Shown here: one piece after another, positions 61,949 through 64,000 of the stretch | Layout: each line of letters starts with the position of its first letter | How positions within the stretch are numbered: position 1 is the first letter of the stretch | DNA from: Jilunia laotingensis | GTDB taxonomy: Bacteria; Bacteroidota; Bacteroidia; Bacteroidales; Bacteroidaceae | Length of the DNA: 64,000 bases | Direction of reading: 5' to 3' | Assembly: GCF_014385165.1 (NCBI RefSeq) | Contig: NZ_JACRTF010000001.1 | Span: 1,736,001 to 1,800,000 of the forward strand | Program-made: the position numbers and the translations under genes | The notes under the pieces: generated by a model | The model's input: only the letters and a program-made list of their open reading frames with translations | The model's database searches: none | Told to the model about the DNA's origin: nothing

Positions 61949-62962
61949 ATGATGAATGCAAAATTAGAAAGAACACATAGCATGCTGGCAACTCCTAAGA
62001 CCGGTGAAGGACGGGTTTATTTTCATCCGATATTGATGATGCATGCTGCCACTTTATATGGAAAGACCTATACGGAGTTCATGTCAGATCATAACGTGTT
62101 GGTGGAATCTAACTTACGATTGCTTGAAATGTATGACCATGATGCTGTTAGCGTCATTTCCGATCCTTATAGGGAAGCATCCGCTTTTGGAGCTACCATT
62201 ACTTTCAACGGTGATAACTCTCCTAAAGGTGAGAAATTGGTTCATTCCATGGAAGACGTTGAAAGGTTGGAGATTCCTGATGTATATGCTTGTGAACGGA
62301 CTTTGGACAGGATAAACGGAGTGAAACTGTTTCGTGAAAAGTTGGGTGAGCCATTTCCCATAATAGGTTGGGTAGAGGGACCGCTTGCTGAGGCTGCCGA
62401 TCTTGCAGGTGTTTCGGAAATATTGATGAACATGGTGATTGAACCAGAAATGGTTCAGGCATTGCAATTGAAATGTTTGCAGATGGCAAAGAATTTTGCT
62501 TTGGCTCAGATTAAAGCCGGGGCTAATATCATTGGGGTAGGAGATGCTGTATGTTCACAGATATCGAAAGACATGTATGATGAGTTCTGTTTGCCTTTGC
62601 ACAAAGAGCTTTTCTCATTTATCCATGCGCAAGGAGCCATTGTCAAACTTCATATTTGTGGGAATATAACTCATATATTGCCTTCTTTGGCCAAAACGGA
62701 TGTGGATATATTAGATGTGGACTGGATGGTCAATGTAAGAGAGGCCTATGAAGTGATGGGAGAAGATGTTATGATATGTGGTAATCTTGATCCTGTAACG
62801 GTAGTTATGCAAGGTGACAAGAAATTGATAAAAGAGAAATATGATGCAGTAAAGAGCCAGATACCGCTTGAGAACTGGATAATGATGGCAGGATGTGAGA
62901 TTCCGCGCGCTACACCGGTTGAGAATATGAGATATTTGAGAGAGATTTCAATAGGACGATAA
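61949..62962 (+). CDS. UroD-family zinc methyltransferase (second)
   Basis: A 337-residue COG0407-type protein only distantly similar to the first methyltransferase. It has the same zinc site (His235, Cys237 in VKLHICGNIT; Cys316 in MMAGCEIPRATP) and the conserved ICGNLDPV. N-terminal features such as YFHPILMMHAATLYGKTYTE and FGATITFNGD resemble the enzymes paired with corrinoid proteins in demethylation systems. Eight bases after the previous stop. Together the two enzymes could form the donor-side and acceptor-side pair of a methyl-transfer pathway; the donor remains unknown. Confidence 0.87.
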   Translation: MMNAKLERTHSMLATPKTGEGRVYFHPILMMHAATLYGKTYTEFMSDHNVLVESNLRLLEMYDHDAVSVISDPYREASAFGATITFNGDNSPKGEKLVHSMEDVERLEIPDVYACERTLDRINGVKLFREKLGEPFPIIGWVEGPLAEAADLAGVSEILMNMVIEPEMVQALQLKCLQMAKNFALAQIKAGANIIGVGDAVCSQISKDMYDEFCLPLHKELFSFIHAQGAIVKLHICGNITHILPSLAKTDVDILDVDWMVNVREAYEVMGEDVMICGNLDPVTVVMQGDKKLIKEKYDAVKSQIPLENWIMMAGCEIPRATPVENMRYLREISIGR

Positions 62963-63013
62963 ATAATATTATAATGGGATAATTTTGTATCAGTATCTCT
63001 TAAAGTGTCCGGC

Positions 63014-63021
63014 TATCTTTG
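63014..63021 (+). promoter_or_regulatory. -7 element for the GH130 gene
   Basis: TATCTTTG, 45 bases before the GH130 ATG. Another TAATTTTG occurs at 62980-62987. GH130 is therefore probably also transcribed separately from the corrinoid genes. Confidence 0.5.
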
Positions 63022-63066
63022 CAGCGTATTATGATATGTATGAGAAAAATAAAATATTGAAAAAGG

Positions 63067-64000
63067 ATGGAAACTTTTAATAATAAGGTAGCGAAGCTCT
63101 TTCGTAAGTATGAAGAGTTGATCGTAAGAAAAAATGAACCTCTTCCCACCGGCAACGGTATTTTTACCCGTTATAAATATCCGGTACTGACGGCTGCCCA
63201 TACGCCTGTTTTTTGGCGTTACGACCTGGATGAGCATTCGAATCCTAATTTGTTGGAACGTATTGGGATGAACGCCACCATGAATTCAGGGGCCATCAAA
63301 TGGCAGGGACGCTATCTGATGCTGGTTCGTGTGGAAGGAGCCGACCGGAAGTCGTTCTTTGCCGTGGCGGAAAGTCCCAACGGTGTGGATAATTTCCGCT
63401 TCTGGGACTATCCCGTTACGATGCCCGAGGACTTGATTCCTGCCACAAACATTTACGACATGCGTCTGACAGCTCATGAGGATGGCTGGATATACGGTAT
63501 CTTTTGTGCAGAGAGGCATGATGATTCTGCGCCCGTCGGGGATTTGTCATCGGCTACAGCTACCGCTGCCATTGCACGTACTAAAGATTTGATCCATTGG
63601 GAACGTTTGCCGGATCTGAAAACACGGAGCCAGCAACGCAACGTAGTCTTGCATCCGGAATTCGTGAATGGGAAATATGCCCTTTATACCCGTCCGCAGG
63701 ACGGATTTATCGATGCCGGTAGCGGTGGAGGCATTGGTTGGGCTTTGGTAGACGATATGACTTGTGCTGAGGTAAAAGAAGAAAAGATTATCGATTCGCG
63801 TTATTACCATACTATTAAAGAGGTGAAAAACGGTGAAGGCCCTCACCCGATTAAGACTCCCCAGGGATGGTTGCATCTGGCTCACGGAGTCCGCGGATGT
63901 GCTTCCGGTTTGCGCTATGTGCTGTATATGTACATGACATCGCTGGATGATCCTACCCGTGTGATTGCTTCTCCGGGTGGTTACTTCATGGCTCCCGAAG
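63067..64000 (+). CDS. GH130 mannosylglucose phosphorylase, 3' truncated by the window edge
   Basis: 311 codons are visible from ATG 63067 (AAAAGG just before) to the window end, with no stop. It is cytosolic, with no signal peptide. The sequence matches the GH130_1 type, 4-O-beta-D-mannosyl-D-glucose phosphorylase: RKNEPLPTGNGIFTRYKYPV, LTAAHTPVFWRYDL, RIGMNATMNSGAIKWQG, LVRVEGADRKSFFAVAESPN, catalytic-acid region TNIYDMRLTAHEDGWIYGIF, RNVVLHPEFVNGKYALYTRP, EKIIDSRYYHTIKEVKNGEG. It phosphorolyses mannosyl-glucose made by epimerisation of mannobiose, completing intracellular mannan use. More GC-rich in style than the corrinoid genes upstream. Confidence 0.95.
   Translation, partial: METFNNKVAKLFRKYEELIVRKNEPLPTGNGIFTRYKYPVLTAAHTPVFWRYDLDEHSNPNLLERIGMNATMNSGAIKWQGRYLMLVRVEGADRKSFFAVAESPNGVDNFRFWDYPVTMPEDLIPATNIYDMRLTAHEDGWIYGIFCAERHDDSAPVGDLSSATATAAIARTKDLIHWERLPDLKTRSQQRNVVLHPEFVNGKYALYTRPQDGFIDAGSGGGIGWALVDDMTCAEVKEEKIIDSRYYHTIKEVKNGEGPHPIKTPQGWLHLAHGVRGCASGLRYVLYMYMTSLDDPTRVIASPGGYFMAPE

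Overview
The window looks like a chromosomal segment of a gut Bacteroides (ovatus/xylanisolvens/thetaiotaomicron type; species not determined). The basis is SusC/SusD pairs, a hybrid two-component sensor, Bacteroides-type promoter elements (TTTG at -33, TAnnTTTG at -7), many secreted glycoside hydrolases, and Bacteroidetes-style housekeeping genes (rbfA, a LolC/E-like permease, topA). No tRNA, rRNA, CRISPR array, insertion sequence or origin was recognised.

Layout. 0-4.1 kb: 3' part of a secreted leucine-rich-repeat protein, then rbfA and a LolC/E-like permease. 4.1-4.9 kb: gene-free, with a 23-bp tandem hairpin array. 4.9-42.2 kb: a large carbohydrate-utilisation region interrupted by topA. 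It carries GH115; a minus-strand CE20-like esterase/GH36/GH92 operon; a hybrid two-component sensor divergent from GH95; an Rpn/PD-(D/E)XK nuclease; a minus-strand operon susC-susD-FG-GAP protein-clan GH-D glycosidase; and plus-strand GH2 and GH43-FG-GAP units. The susC and GH43 promoters are homologous, from the putative operator through the -7 element to a leader that is identical up to the start codon. The enzyme set (alpha-glucuronidase, alpha-fucosidase or L-galactosidase, alpha-galactosidases, acetylesterase, GH43) would suit a heavily decorated glycan such as complex glucuronoarabinoxylan; that is inference. 42.2-45.1 kb: an AT-rich island with a second 23-bp array, a tiny ORF, a tandem pair of paralogous two-lobed small proteins and a secreted orphan.

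45.2-64 kb: a second locus. An AraC-type regulator precedes a long plus-strand operon: GH5 mannanase-like lipoprotein, an 888-aa unassigned six-hairpin-like protein, susC, susD, a surface glycan-binding lipoprotein, a GH28-like protein, a GH26 mannanase, then four corrinoid methyl-transfer genes (corrinoid protein, zinc methyltransferase, MetH-activation-like protein, second zinc methyltransferase). A GH130 mannosylglucose phosphorylase with its own promoter runs off the window end. GH5, GH26 and GH130 point to beta-mannan.

Main novelty candidate: the corrinoid module sits inside the mannan operon with very short or overlapping junctions. This suggests that anaerobic demethylation of an O-methylated sugar or glycan-derived methyl compound is coupled to glycan capture. 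Substrate and methyl acceptor cannot be read from the sequence.
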